A stretch of 64,000 nucleotides of DNA. Source: Gymnorhina tibicen. Lineage: Eukaryota; Chordata; Aves; Passeriformes; Artamidae. The position numbers were made by a program, and so were the translations under genes. The notes beneath the pieces were generated by a model that did not search any database, was not told where the DNA came from, and saw only the letters and a program-made list of their open reading frames with translations. The DNA is taken from assembly GCA_013399875.1 (NCBI GenBank), contig VXAZ01005564.1:310001-374000 (forward strand), given 5' to 3'. This document shows positions 1 to 59,062 of this stretch, in pieces (the first letter of the stretch is position 1; each line of letters begins with the position of its first letter).

Positions 1-111
1 TTGGATAGAGATTTAAATGAATTAAAGCTAAAAATTAAAAAGCACGATGCTGCAACATCTGGTCACTTGTTGAAGACCTCACTTTTAAAGTGGTTAAGTT
101 TGCACAATTTG

Positions 112-156
112 TACTTTTTTCTTTTTTTTTTCTTTTTTTTTCCTTTTTTTTTTTTA
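112..156. repeat. Poly-T / polypyrimidine tract
   Basis: A nearly pure T run of about 45 bases with scattered C (T6 C T9 C T9 CC T-run). On the minus strand it reads as an A-rich tract with a few G. It is low-complexity sequence; it may be an old A-rich tail or simple slippage, and no flanking element identifies a retroposon. Confidence 0.8.
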
Positions 157-344
157 CTAAACAGTATTTTTCCTTCTTTTATAAACCAGAAAAACTAAAC
201 TACAGATAAATTTTCCCTACCTTGAGCTAATGCTGCAGATAGGGTTGACAAAGCTGTACAGCGCAATCAAACATACTTACATCTTAGCTCATTGTACAGG
301 TACAGCCATAATCAAGGCACAAAGATCTTCTACAAGTTATTTTC

Positions 345-350
345 AATAAA
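345..350 (+). promoter_or_regulatory. Plus-strand AATAAA polyadenylation hexamer
   Basis: A perfect AATAAA is followed within 10 bases by TGTACA and an A/T-rich stretch. If functional, it would end a convergent plus-strand transcript whose body lies to the left of the window. There is no coding sequence in view to support that gene, so this is a motif call only. Confidence 0.3.
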
Positions 351-929
351 GTTGTACAAAATAATACATTTTACAGTCTGTACAAGAATAATAATCCAGC
401 AGTAAAATAAAAAATGAGGGAAGGGAAGAAGAAAAAGAAGGGAAAGACTGTGAGGACTACAGTCCAGATAATGATTTTTAGAGCAGACGGGATCATCAGT
501 GGACAAACTGAAAACAGTGTGTGGTTAACTCTTTCTGCAATCACAGGCCATACGCAGTTCAACTCATAAATGTCCATGGTTGTCTTTAGACCACCAAGAC
601 TGGTTTTAAAAATACCCTTCTGAAAGGTAGCAGTTGGTTTTTGCACTGTCTAGGTCTGCTGGAGAATTGTCAGTATTTCCGCCCAAAGCCACATTACAGT
701 CAGAGAACCAAACTCAAGGGTCTTTCTTCAAACTTGGTCTGTGACTTGGCACCTTCGTTACTCGGATGCAGTGAGTGATACAAGTGGAGATCACGGGTTA
801 TAGGATTATGCCCACAGCAGTGCTAAATTACCTAAAGTTTTCTCTCCCCCAATTTTTGTTTCACGTTTTAATTTTTTCATCCCCAATTCTTTCAGGTGCT
901 CCACATTCAGGGTTTTTAATTAATTAGGT

Positions 930-935
930 TTTATT
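930..935 (-). promoter_or_regulatory. Polyadenylation signal AATAAA (minus strand)
   Basis: TTTATT on the plus strand reads AATAAA on the minus strand, 302 nt past the stop codon. It is the first canonical hexamer downstream of the coding region. An ATTAAA variant follows at 915-920. The G/T-rich run at 938-980 lies upstream of the hexamer in the direction of transcription. Confidence 0.5.
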
Positions 936-937
936 TC

Positions 938-980
938 CTTTTTGTTTGTTTGTTTTGGTTTGGGTTTTTTTTTTCCCTCT
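938..980. repeat. G/T-rich low-complexity run
   Basis: TTTG/TTTGG-type simple sequence ending in a T run on the plus strand, read as an A/C-rich run in the candidate 3' UTR of the minus-strand gene. A similar G/T-rich run occurs at 8419-8470 in the large intron. Confidence 0.6.
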
Positions 981-1236
981 CTTTTTTGTTAATAACCCTG
1001 TTAGGGAATCCTCATGGAAATGGCCTTTTAAGTGTTAGGGGCCATCTCAAACTGTCCGAGGGGTACAGAAGCAAGCTTAGAAGTGCTGCTATTGTCCAGC
1101 AAGGAGAAAAAGTTGAGGGGTGCAAATCAATGGGAGATTCAAACAGTTCTCTTCCACCCTACGTGGGCAAGGGTGTTTTTTTTCTTTTTTTTAATAAGGA
1201 ATAAGGAGTCCAAAACACAGAAAAAAGTGCTCTCCA

Positions 1237-47793
<46,557 letters not shown>

Positions 47794-47967
47794 CTGTAAT
47801 AAAAAAGATACATCATTAAATTTGTAAGCCACAAAAGCAGAATACCTCTTTAAAACAGAACATGAACTTGAAAAATATTCTATCAAAACTGTATTGTCTA
47901 AAGTGCTTTCAGTCACTGAAGACTTTTGTAGATAGGCTCAATTAAATATCTCTAAACTTTTCTATTG

Positions 47968-48019
47968 AAGCAGTAAAATCTATTTGCATCTATTTTAAGC
48001 AGTAACATCTATTTGCATC
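47968..48019. repeat. 23-bp direct repeat carrying two octamer (POU) motifs
   Basis: AAGCAGTAAAATCTATTTGCATC (47968-47990) and a copy with one mismatch (47997-48019) lie 29 bases apart. Each holds ATTTGCAT (47982-47989 and 48011-48018), the complement of the ATGCAAAT octamer. They sit about 190 bases upstream of exon 4 in the direction of transcription. Confidence 0.8.
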
Positions 48020-51000
48020 CAAAAATCGGTGTCTAATTATGCTTTAATAAAAACTTACTACAGTCTTAGACTGGCACTAAGACATTCTGCAGAATCAAAC
48101 AGATTTTGATTCATCTGAATGCAAAATACTAGACATACGTGGAAGTTCTTTAGGAAAGTATATGCTGGAAACAAACAGAAAGGAAAACAGGGTGAGTTAC
48201 TAAAAGCAGAAACAAATGAAAGGAGACCAAAGAACCTCAAAGCACAAAAAAATTAAAGCACAAAAATGATGCCTTAGCAGAACAAGCCAGAGCCGAGAAC
48301 TCCACCTGACACAAGACATTCAGTCTGGATGTGAAACATAACCAGTAAAGGGTTAACCAAGTATATAAAATTACCTCTTGACTACAAACAGAGGAGTAGG
48401 CTAGAAGACCACTTGGAATGAGCACCATCATTTGGGATTAACTGCAGCCACATTAACGAGCCCAGCAGGCTGGAGCAGGACAGTGCAAACCATTGCCTCT
48501 GCTCCTTTGTACTGCATTTTGTGTCAAATCTGACACCAGCTCATTTCAGGGCTAAACAGTGCAATCAAATGAAATGTATGCTCAAACTCTTGGTATAACC
48601 AGGAATTAGCACCCTAAAAGTATTACTAGCATCGAGCCTGTAAACTGTAACCTAATTGCAAAGCACTATGATAAAATTTTTCACATTAATAATTTCTTGC
48701 TATACACAGCATAAAATCACTACTTTGAGGTAAACCAAGTTAGCCATGTAATTATTAAAAAAGCCAGCTAAACTGTCTAAGTGACCTTTTAATCTTCATT
48801 GACCTGCTTTTACAGGACTCTTTGATTATGGAATATTTATATCAACATTTAAATTTTTTTTTTCGTTTTGAAAACTATCATTTTCCAGCACAGTGTCCCA
48901 GAGACTATGAAGTACCAAGAGCATTTCTTTTTTTTACCCTTTTAAAGATAGTAACTCAGACTTTCAGCTTACAGACTCCAGCTTGAAAACCTCATTTTAT
49001 GGAGTTAATTCAGTAAGCATATTGCAAATGCTTTTTATCACTTTTTCCTTTCTATAATTACTCACAGTCAAAAACCAAAATGAAACTGAAAGCATATTCA
49101 CCAATCAAGAATGCAGAACAGCAGGAAAAAAAAATACTACTCCAATAACAAGGCAGACAGACATCTAGGAGTGGGGGGAACTCTGGCTACCAAATGAAAA
49201 ATTATGGCAACTTTTAGAAAAGACAGGGTCAAGGAAAACAGCACCATGCCAGCCCCACGTTTTTCTGCCTTTTAGCCAGAGGTGTGGAGGATCTGGTTGT
49301 ACATTCCTCGGTTGTGACAGCACGACTGCAATGCAAGTGCTGCTCTTGCAGAGGGGAAGCAAACGGCAGCACCAAATCACCTCGTTCAGGATGACTTTGC
49401 TGTGCAGGGAACGTGTCTTAATCAGCAGCAAGCTCCAACAAACACAAATGTGATCACCCCAAAACGTCAGCTCCTCACTGACCACATGTCCTCACAAGTT
49501 TGGGGCAGGGACGGGAATGTCAGTGAAGCTCGATGCAGAGAGAGAACGGAATGATCAATAATCAGATGAAAATTCCATGTTTTCCTAGACTTCTTCGCCT
49601 ACCTACAGACCATCTTATTCCTGAAGATTACCAGTTTTTTGCTTTAGAGATTTGGCACCACTGATGAGAACAAAGCAGTGAGCCAAGAAAGGCCAAAAGC
49701 ACCAAATTAAGGAAAATAAATTAAACAGGATAAGAGAGGAAAAACTGAGGGCTTTTCACCCTCTTCCTTCATAACTGCAATGCCTTCCATTGCCCCAGGT
49801 CTTGACAAACTCTCCATTCCACAACCAAGACTTAGAGTGCACAAATACTGTATTTTTCAATACTGCACATATGGTTGCAAAACCACCATCCGCTTTCAGT
49901 TTTTAAAAATCGTGTTTAATTATTAAAAATATGTAAATAATGGTATGAAAGCAGGAAGCGTTTATCAACGACAGTGTAAGCAATTTGTCTGGCTTCACTC
50001 TGCCTCCAAATTTCAGCTCGATCTTGAACTTAATGAAGATGTATCCAGATTCTGCCCTGTTTAGATCAAAAGAGAAACTGATATGCTGAAAGCCAAGCAA
50101 GATACCAGTATTTTTAAGGAATCGTCACTCTTTTTGCTTTGGTTTGGAATTTCATTAGAAAAAGAGACGTTTAGAAAGTTTGCACTATTTTTGAGCAAAC
50201 TCTCATTACTCTCTGCTCCCTGGAACACTTGCTATCAGTTGTCTCAAAGCATCAACAAGGTGCACATTGACCTGACTCTTCCATGCCATACAATAAACCT
50301 CATTATTTTAATTAAAGATTTCAGTCAAACTTCCACACTTACACCTCTTGGCTGATGCTCTCACTACTAAGTGCTAATGAATATGGAGCAACGTTAACCT
50401 CCAGCAATTAACAAACTGCTCGATAACCATCATCATCTTTACAACAAGGATACTCAGAGTTCCTATTTCTGGTGTTGTTGCCATGGCCCTATAGCCTGCC
50501 CAGTAAACAAGGAATCTTATTACACAGCAGTGAATGTATCACAGCGTTTTGTGTTTTGTAATGTTTACTAGGCATAAACTTTCCATGACAATGAGACACT
50601 TTATTCTTCTGGAACTCAGCACGTTCATCAATCACCCATCCAACAGCAGCTTACAAATAACTCTAACTTCTCACCAAAAAAACCCCAGAAACGTGACATT
50701 TCATTTTACTCAGGGACTAATGAGGTGCAGTACACAAAAGCAACACCTCTTTGCTCTGCCAAATTGTTCTTTTTTTTTTTAAGAAATCCTACCCAGGTTG
50801 CACCTCAAATTTCCAGAAGTATTCAAACTTTTATTTTCCATAACCACAAAGACTGACTATTCAACTTAGAAACAGATGCTTTCCTTTTTATTTTTTTATT
50901 CCCAGCTGCTGGCACAAAACTACAAAAGAAAAAAAGCTGGGCTGTCAAAATGTTTTCCTCTGGAACAACCTGAGTAGTTTGGGGATGGCACCAATGCTCT

Positions 51001-52919
51001 CCCCGGCTAAGGAATGACTGATGTCTCTGCAGGCCTGTTCTGTGTCTTTAGATGTCATGGGTTAATAAGGTCATATTTTTAATCTTGTTTAAAACTTTTG
51101 CTTAGGCTGTGCAAGGTAGGCCAAACAAAGCATTAAACTCTATTAGTTGAGGATTAGAAGAAAAATCTCAAATCCTGCTGTTTTCAATATTTAAATGGGC
51201 CAAAGCAAAGCTGCACATAGCTTTCAGGAAAACTAATAAAGTCTATTTTAGGTACTATAAAAAAAGATGACATTTTAATTCAAGTAACATTAAATTAGAA
51301 TGACAGCAAAGGTCAGAAAAATCAAATATTCCTTGAAAACCAACCTAATCAGTATTTAGTAAAGAACTTCACCTGTGGTTGAGCTTTACTATTAAAAAGG
51401 CAACATTTTTACTCAGACTTTATGAAATCTTATGCAAAGAACACATTAACGAACAGATTATCAGAAAGCAAACTAATTCAATTTTAATGGTTATTTCTGG
51501 TTTACTTTATAGATAATACGAATAACCATTACTTGGAAAAAATACTTAAAGTTGAAAAAGAACGTTCCAGAGGATAAGGATTCAGTTCACCCTGAATCCT
51601 TCTGCATCTCACAGGTAGGAAAATAATTTTAAACAAGGGTTCTGAAATTAATGGTCGGAACAAAACACGTTAAAGAGTTGGGGGTGCACACAGATGGATG
51701 GACAGGGATGATGGGATACCTTTATGCCATTAATCTAATTCCTAAAAGCAAAGAAATTTGAATGTTTTGGTCAGTGCTGACAGGTTAGGAAACCTTGGAA
51801 AGTTCTGCACTTCTGGAGAATATATAGACTATTTTAATAGGGCATATTAAAATGTAGTCACTCTGTTAATACAGAGCCTTTGTCTCCTTTACAAGGCTGT
51901 AAACAGCCCAGCCTCTCTCACCTTCAGGGATTGGTGTAATGCATAAATTACCTTTATTTCTGAAGCAGTCAAACTTCGCTGACTCTTGAACCTGCTGACA
52001 GAACAACTGCAGCAGGGCAAGGCTTCCCTTCCCCAGGCAAAGCACTGCAGTTAATGAGTCAATTTGCACGTGGAAGAGCCAGAATCAAAATCTTCCAAAG
52101 CAATTCATTTGCCTCTGACGTTTCATGGTAGAAAATGACATTGTTGTGTTTCACACAGGTGCATCTCCCCGCTTTCAGGCACTGCCAACAAACGTGAATG
52201 CCCCGGGAAGCAGCCACGGGCTGTCCCTTTCTGCTCACCTTCAAAAGCCCATCAATTACACGCTGACAGCCAATGAAAACTTAATAGATCAATTTTGTTT
52301 TAAAACACAATTCACTTCTTTGACAGGCAGTCGTGCACTTCACAGGCACGTGGGATTTAAACATGCCTATTCATCTAAATACGGTGTCTTTGAAGCAGTG
52401 AAACATGCCGATGGATTTAATAAATATTCCATAAAATCTGCATTAAAATTTATTTACTGAACCTTACGGAAACTAAGAGCACTACCTGCCAATCCAGCTC
52501 AGAGAAACAGAGCTGTGCAGTCAAGATCTTCAGACACAAGACCACGAGCAAGGAAATTCAATTAAGGTTTTGCTACCAATCCACATTACAAAAATCCTGC
52601 AGTACTTTACAATTCAACTAAAAGATAAATTTGGTTTAGCCTGGGTTATTTCTAACAGAACATGCCTATTACCTCAAAATGTAACAGCTAGAACAGCAAA
52701 CAGGGCAGAGGCCAAGTTAGAGGCACTTGAAAATAGGGGAAAACAGTTGCCTAGAGTATTCAGAGTGAAGCTGAAATAATTCATCTTAGACCTATGACAA
52801 AGTACCAATTTTACAGACGAAACTACTAAAATGCAGTAGCAAAACCCACTACATATCTTCTGCAAACTCAACACCATTTGTATCACACTGCTGAGATACC
52901 TCAGTAATTCTGCCAGCCC

Positions 52920-52951
52920 AAAAATCTCTTGGAAAAATCCAAGAGATTTTT
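52920..52951. repeat. Perfect 14-bp inverted repeat with 4-base loop
   Basis: The arms AAAAATCTCTTGGA and TCCAAGAGATTTTT match at all 14 positions around an AAAA spacer. In RNA this would form a tight hairpin. It is much shorter than a typical pre-miRNA stem. Confidence 0.85.
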
Positions 52952-55900
52952 CTGTTTTGTACTGTTCAAGCCCAGGAAGGACAAACCCTTGCAGTGCCAT
53001 GGGGCAGGAGCTGCCTCACAGCAGCTCCACAGCAATAACTCTGTACTGCTTTTAACAGGAAATAGGATTTACTTGGGTCCTCACTTGCAGTGGAGCTGAA
53101 AGAGATTTTCTAACCACGTTAATACTTTGTTCTTGGTTGGCACCTGGTAAAATGAAGTGGTACCCAAGGCACAGGATGCTGACATAACGCACCCTAAAGC
53201 ACTTTACAGTCAGTGTGTGCTGGTAACTCTGAGCACACAGGCACTGAGCATCTCCCTGGAAGCACCAGACCCTTCCTGCAGAGCAGTTTCCCCTCCCTAC
53301 CACTATGCTCTTCCTCCTACACCACCTTTCCCCCACCCCAACACCTACTTGGGTTTATTTCTCTGAGATTCTGGCTATCAGCAAATTGTACCATCCAGCT
53401 ACCAAACATGATTTACTATAAGAGGAAATAACATTAGAAAAAGAACAGCTATGAAGATAAACTATTTGCTTTCTCTGTAAATAAGTAACACCTTTTGGAA
53501 AAAAGAAAAACCCAACAGGCTGAATCATTTTGTTGTGATATACTTTGAATTAAAGACACAGTTAAAAATTGATTATGTTGGACAGATCTCATTGTGACCT
53601 GAATTATTCGGGAGAACTTAGTTCAATTATCCCCTGAAGCATAATCACTTTCTCACACAATATGTGATGCAATGTATTGAGTAGACAATGCAAAAAGGGC
53701 TTCCACAAGTTCCCTTTTAAAGACTGTGAAAAGCACTGTCAGTTGCTTTACCACTGCTCGTTTTAATACACTGCAATATTTATCTCCATGAGTTACATGC
53801 ACGTCCTCCTGTGTAGCCATAAACACATGAACATAAGAAATATAAGCACAAAGAGACACCTTCTATTAATGCAATGACAGAACCATTCTCCAAGTTAAAA
53901 GTCAAGAAAGCAAATTACTGAAGAGTTGATTTTAAAAAACCACATCACAGCTCTGTGAAAGCAGAAATCTTGTTAATTTTGATCATTATTCACACTGCAC
54001 TGTTAGGGGCTAGGGTGTGACTTGTTTCTTATCTTTGGGAATGGTACCACAACGAAATTATATCAAACTCTACAAAAAGGCATCCCTGAATATAAACCTA
54101 ATAAACTCAATTTTTAGGCTTATTTTATCTCTGCTCCCTTTGACACCCAAAGTGCAAAGGTTAAAGGGCAACTTTATTCTGCCTCTACGGATATTCTGAT
54201 GCAAAGACTGGCAGACTTTGCTCCTGATGAAGTTCCAGGACTCTGGCAAGCAGGCACATGGCACCCTGGTCATACCACCTGCCCAGGTGGATGTGGCACA
54301 GAGATGCTATTCTGGCCCTAAGCCACCTCGAGGCTCCCCTGCAGCTCCACAAATTCCTGCGTAAAACCAGTTTAACTGGTTTACAGTCCCTTTATACCTG
54401 TTAGTGGCACAAAGAGACCATCACAGACACAATATTAAGAAGCATTAATTCTGCTTATCCTGCTCCATTTACCTCAACTAATTAACTAGCAATAGTTTAG
54501 GTAAGGGATGAAAATAGAAGTGTTCACAAAGAGCTCTGTGATGCATGAGCTTGACAAAGGCCCTTTAGTTCCTGCTGTGCAATTAAACACCTCTGTAAAT
54601 TGCACACCCAGCCTGTAGCTCCCCAGGCATTCAGACGGGAACACACCGGTGTCATTTTCTTGCTCTTAGTACAGGTAATTAAAGCATATTGCCATAAAAG
54701 GTGTCCTCAGAAGTTTAGCATTCTCTCTAGACAGTCGATACAATAATTAACAAGGCTGTAGAGTCTTCAGAGGACACTGTGATTCCTTTCTGGTCCGGAA
54801 GGACACCTCAGAACCGGCAGGAACAGGAGGACTCAAGTTAAATTGCTGAATCATCTTGCCTTGCACAATTCACTACTTTGAGACAATCAAACTGCTGTCA
54901 GGAAGCACAGAGACCTTTTAAATTATTTATTTAAGTATTGTGAATGTAGCCATTATCAACACAGAATAAAGGAAACGTCCATTGCCCATCACATTTTTCA
55001 GACACTTCTGCCCAACTGTGCAGCAGCACTGAAATACAGCCCAAGACACCTCTCGGGATGTCCCTGCTGTTGTTCCAGGCTGTCTGCTAGTACAGCCATC
55101 CCTCAGAGCAGAACCAGCCTCCTGGGTTCTCCTCGACCTCTGCATGCCCAGAAAAAACACCATTGTGTGAGTATACAGTGCCCAGGCACTGCACACATGT
55201 GGATGAACAGCACCTGCTGTTAAATCTGAGCCGTTTGCTGTGCTGTTCATCACTTCATCCTTTGCTTCCAAACACAGGCACGTAACAGCAGCCTTATGGG
55301 GGGTCCTGTTCTCACCTTAGTTCTCACTTTGGAAGCACTTTTGTCTAACCTTTGAAACATCGATTTGATGAGTGTCCTACGAGTGTCATTTGCTCTAAAA
55401 CTGTTTTGTAAATGCCTGCATTCCAGTAACTTCTTCAGCCACGATTGGGTATGAAGCTTTAGAAAAGAAAGCAATCACATCCCAGAGCTCTTCAGGGGTT
55501 CGTGCACAAGAATGAGAGGAATAGCTCCTATAATGGCTGATGACCTCAGTGCTACTTAAAGCTGAAAAAGTACACAGCTGGCTAAGTGCCAATATTAAAT
55601 GGAAAGAAGCCCTAAAATAAAAATGGCTGGAACACTGGATGCCAAGTAAGTGTAAACACAGACCAGCCAAAGCAGGATGCAATGCAGTAGGGAAGACACT
55701 GATGAGACAGGTGGAAAACGGCTGGTCCTGAAAATCCCTTGGTTTTTTTTTAGTGGTTATGATCTCTGTTATCATCTGAAACACTTCTGGTGTGTGATAT
55801 GGTAGACAGACAATCTGGAAAGTGGTTGCCTCTAGCAGTGACAAAAGGCAAAGTTTTTTGCCTCACTCAAATAAAAAGCAATTATCTAACATATTTCACC

Positions 55901-56789
55901 ATTTCCCCCGCCCCCGGTACTTCTAAAAAAGATCATTAAACTCTCAATGACCCAAACCCTTAACATTTTATACATGCTATAGGATTTAGTACTGGTAGCT
56001 CGTAACTTCAGAATGACAATCTGAATAGGAAAGCAGTTAAGGCAGGGGATGTAGACATTCAGCACCCAAAAAACAGGGGAAACTACTTGGACCAGGAACA
56101 AAGGAAATCTTTACTAAACTATGCAGTTGTCACTGAAAGTTAAGATTTCAGAGAGATAGAAAGTGTGGTGAACAAAACACTTAGTGACAGTGTTGAAATG
56201 CTTTCACTGAATCAAGTCTTTTCTTCACAGCCATTAAATCCAGAATTTTTACCACGGACAAAGTCTGAATCAAGGAAGATTTCCACAGTTACCTGCAAAG
56301 ACAGAGCTGTCAGGTATATGCAACTTTGCTCATAAGCCTTAAAGAACTGCCTAAATGCTTACAGACTCAGCATTATCAGCAGAAACTAGAACAGCCCCTA
56401 CTGATCTCAGCTTTGGGGAAGTTCAAGTTCACAGTAATTCTTAAGAATGTGCTGTTGCACCTAAGTGGTGATTTCCATTGCACACTTTATTAAAATACAG
56501 ATTTCAGTAGATAGTTTTCTGAAGAACATTATAGATATGTTTCCATGTAAACACTTAGAATAACGTTTCCTCTGAAATACCCCCAAAAAAATCTTGTGAA
56601 ATTTATCACGGCCTCACAGATTTCAAGAGTTGCAGTTGTGTATTTATACTTCCAGACTGTGTATGAATTTACCACGGCCGTGCACATAAACTGCCATTTC
56701 AGGACACAGAGCAGCTATATTGGAAATATGGGAATGAGCAAATCTGAGAATGTGTCCCTTGAAGACCCAGGCCAGGGCACGGAGAGGCA

Positions 56790-56930
56790 GGTGTAACGCA
56801 GCACACAACAAAGCAAGGTGCTGACAACTTTGGCTCTAATCCATCAAAGCACTTAAGCACATGTTTAATTTTAAGCACATGAGTAATTCTATCAACTTTA
56901 ATAGGGCTACTCATGGTTTAAGTACTGTGA
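56790..56930. mobile_element. Ancient palindromic dispersed repeat (sauropsid type)
   Basis: The text CAAAGCACTTAAGCACATG, TTTAATTTTAAGCACATGAG, then TACTCATG and TTTAAG follows a pattern I recognise from bird and reptile genomes, in which AAGCACATG(C)TTAA units face each other around 'CATTGACTTCAATGG'. The inner stem is CATGAGTA (56878-56885) against TACTCATG (56908-56915), with a mutated ATC-AACTTTAAT centre. I cannot give its database name with confidence. MITE-like origin is an inference. Confidence 0.55.
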
Positions 56931-58969
56931 TGGATGGGGGCCAGAACGCCCAGAACCTTTAAGAATGCTGCATGGCCTATGTTACATGGAGAAAATACAG
57001 CATTCTCCCACTGAACAATTAAGTTATAAACGCTTTGAAAGCAAAATTTACCGTCAGTTGAACCCAGCTCTGCTTATGTAAACGCAAGAGATGTGAGTTC
57101 TTCCATAGTCTTGGAGGATAAAATATGATGATTCTCCTGTACAAGATGTCCACAAATTTTTACTTTGCCCTTTTTTTTCTCTGACAGCTCTGTGTTACAG
57201 GAGTCACCTCTGCCCATCACATTTTGCTTTGAAATAGGGAATCAGTTAAGCACACCAAAAATTTAGCTACTAGTCACACTCTTAAATAAGCTGCTACTGG
57301 TTGCAGTTTGCAAACATCAGCACTACAGCCTTTCTTACCTGTCATACATGTCCAGGCTTAACAGTGCAGTAACTCCTCTCTAACATTTATTTTGGATATT
57401 CAAAGCTGTGCACATGCCTCTTTTGTACAGATACAAGGTGTTGCAAATATATGTCTTTAAGTAAAAACAGGATTTCTTTAAAGTATTTTATAGATGTGAA
57501 AAAGAAACAAAACTCCACACCTGCTCTGCTAATTTCTAGCTAGGAGAGTCTCTGTAAATCAGTGGTGACTTCCTCGATCTCTAAACCACTCACTAGAAAA
57601 TTCCTGATCTTGTTTTATCTGAATACGGCTCCACAATGTGTGACCAAGTTTCATAAAATAGTTTTCTAGAAATGGGAAGAATGGAACAATTTGAAAAATC
57701 CCCTACAGATATTTTCTTCTTGGTTTTTTTGGTGGGTTTTTTTACTTGTTGGTAAACAAGCAGCAGAAAGAACACAAAACCAAATATCTTCTGTGTGGAC
57801 TATGCATTCTGAGGTATCTGCAGCAAGGGAATTATATACTACTACTTACGAGATGGATTTTATAGCAAATGAAGTACACTACCAGGGAACTTAAAAATTC
57901 CATTAAACACAATTAAAAAGAAAAAAGAAAAAGCTTTGAAACTATGTTACTGCAGAGTTTCCACTTTCTGCCAGAATTGTCAGTTTATTTAAACAGTGCA
58001 TCTAGAAACAAATTTTGCCGTGCTACTACTGTTCACAGTTTTAATAATAATTTTGACAATTTCTAACTTGAAAAGCTTTGTAAATTATCACAACAGAGTG
58101 TTTTACAGTTATTTTTGTACAACAAATGAGTTTATCCTTGACTTCTAGTATTTCTACTTCACTTGTGCACATCTATCACAGCAGGACTGTGCGAGCACAA
58201 GCGTGGAATCCTTGTTGATAAGGGAAAGGAGGCAAAGTGACTGCAAAAGGCAATTCAAAGTAACTATGACAGAAGTAAGCTTTTCTCCAAAAAGATGTTC
58301 AAGAGGCTAAAGTAGCATATCAGGCAAAAGCAAAGCAAACCAAAAAAAACCACTACAGATCCTGCTTCCAAAAAACTACATGGCCATACTTGTCTCTGAG
58401 TGAAATCCTCAGCATCACACACAACACTCAGCTAAGGCTGTCTTCATTTCACATTAATATGTCCAGTGCTTTTGCCACATTGGGCCATCTTTAAAACAAG
58501 GAATGTACTTTATCTCTTGAGCTTCAGTGTGTCCTCACAGCTTCCAGCAATCCACTGGTTAATCAGAGCTGTTACTCTACATTCAAACACAGACACACTT
58601 CAATTCTGTTCCAAACTGGAATTCAAAGCAGTTTCTTCTCTATTCAGGGTGGTTTAAAACTATTTTTTCCAGAGTCCCAGTCGCTGTTAATTGATCCTCC
58701 CTTACCTCTGGCACATGTCAGTGAGCAGGTAATCCTCAACAGAGCAAACCTACCAACATCCACCAGAAATAAACCACTCAGCTCTGTTACTCCTGATTAC
58801 TGCTCACATGGAGCTTCACAGATCAATACCCAGCCTCGTGTTTATAAAGGTCTGTTAATGCCACAGTCACACAACTTCTTATTAATATCTATGTAGTAAG
58901 AAGCAAGTATATTTAAGACACGAGAGGACGAGAATTAAAACAAGCAAAATTCGGTGTGTGTTAGTTTCA

Positions 58970-59062
58970 CAGAAAGAGCACTTGGATCAGAAAATCAGAA
59001 CTCCTGCATACAGAGTCTCGAGTAACCTGACTGCATTGTTATTTATTTTGCATCTCCCCACA
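58970..59062 (+). mobile_element. MIR-like SINE, 5' part
   Basis: AGAAAGAGCACTTGGATCAG, AAATCAGAACTCCTGCATACAG, GTCTCG and CTGACTGCATTG keep the order of the 5' half of MIR ('AGAGCACTGGACTAGGAGTCAGGAGACCTGGGTTC...CTGACTTGCTGTG'). It is diverged; the 3' half is not recognisable. Confidence 0.5.

Larger units (their letters stand above)
1..904. other. 3' flank of the Gs alpha gene, or extended 3' UTR
   Basis: This stretch lies downstream of the minus-strand Gs alpha gene. No convincing coding frame is visible; the 91-codon minus-strand frame at 371-646 is short and resembles no family I know. The base composition is UTR-like: T-runs, A-runs, several TGTACA palindromes between 255 and 384, and an AATAAA on the plus strand at 345-350. 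It could be a long alternative 3' UTR of the minus-strand gene, or the 3' end of a convergent plus-strand gene entering from the left. The sequence alone does not decide between these. Confidence 0.5.
905..1236 (-). other. GNAS: Candidate 3' UTR of the Gs alpha gene
   Basis: This is the sequence between the TGA stop (1237-1239) and the first AATAAA on the minus strand (930-935). The resulting length, about 330 nt, is similar to the short 3' UTR of mammalian GNAS as I remember it. Its minus-strand text is A-rich, with runs of A and ATTAAA-like variants. Cleavage would be expected some 10-30 nt past the hexamer, so the left end is approximate. A longer 3' UTR reaching into 1-900 cannot be excluded. 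Confidence 0.55.

Noticed and set aside
55395..55844. 149-codon minus-strand open frame
   Set aside because: Parts read like ordinary protein (for example TPEELWDVIAFFSKASYP), but I cannot match it to a family and see no splice or promoter context. A protein search would decide; I leave it uncalled.
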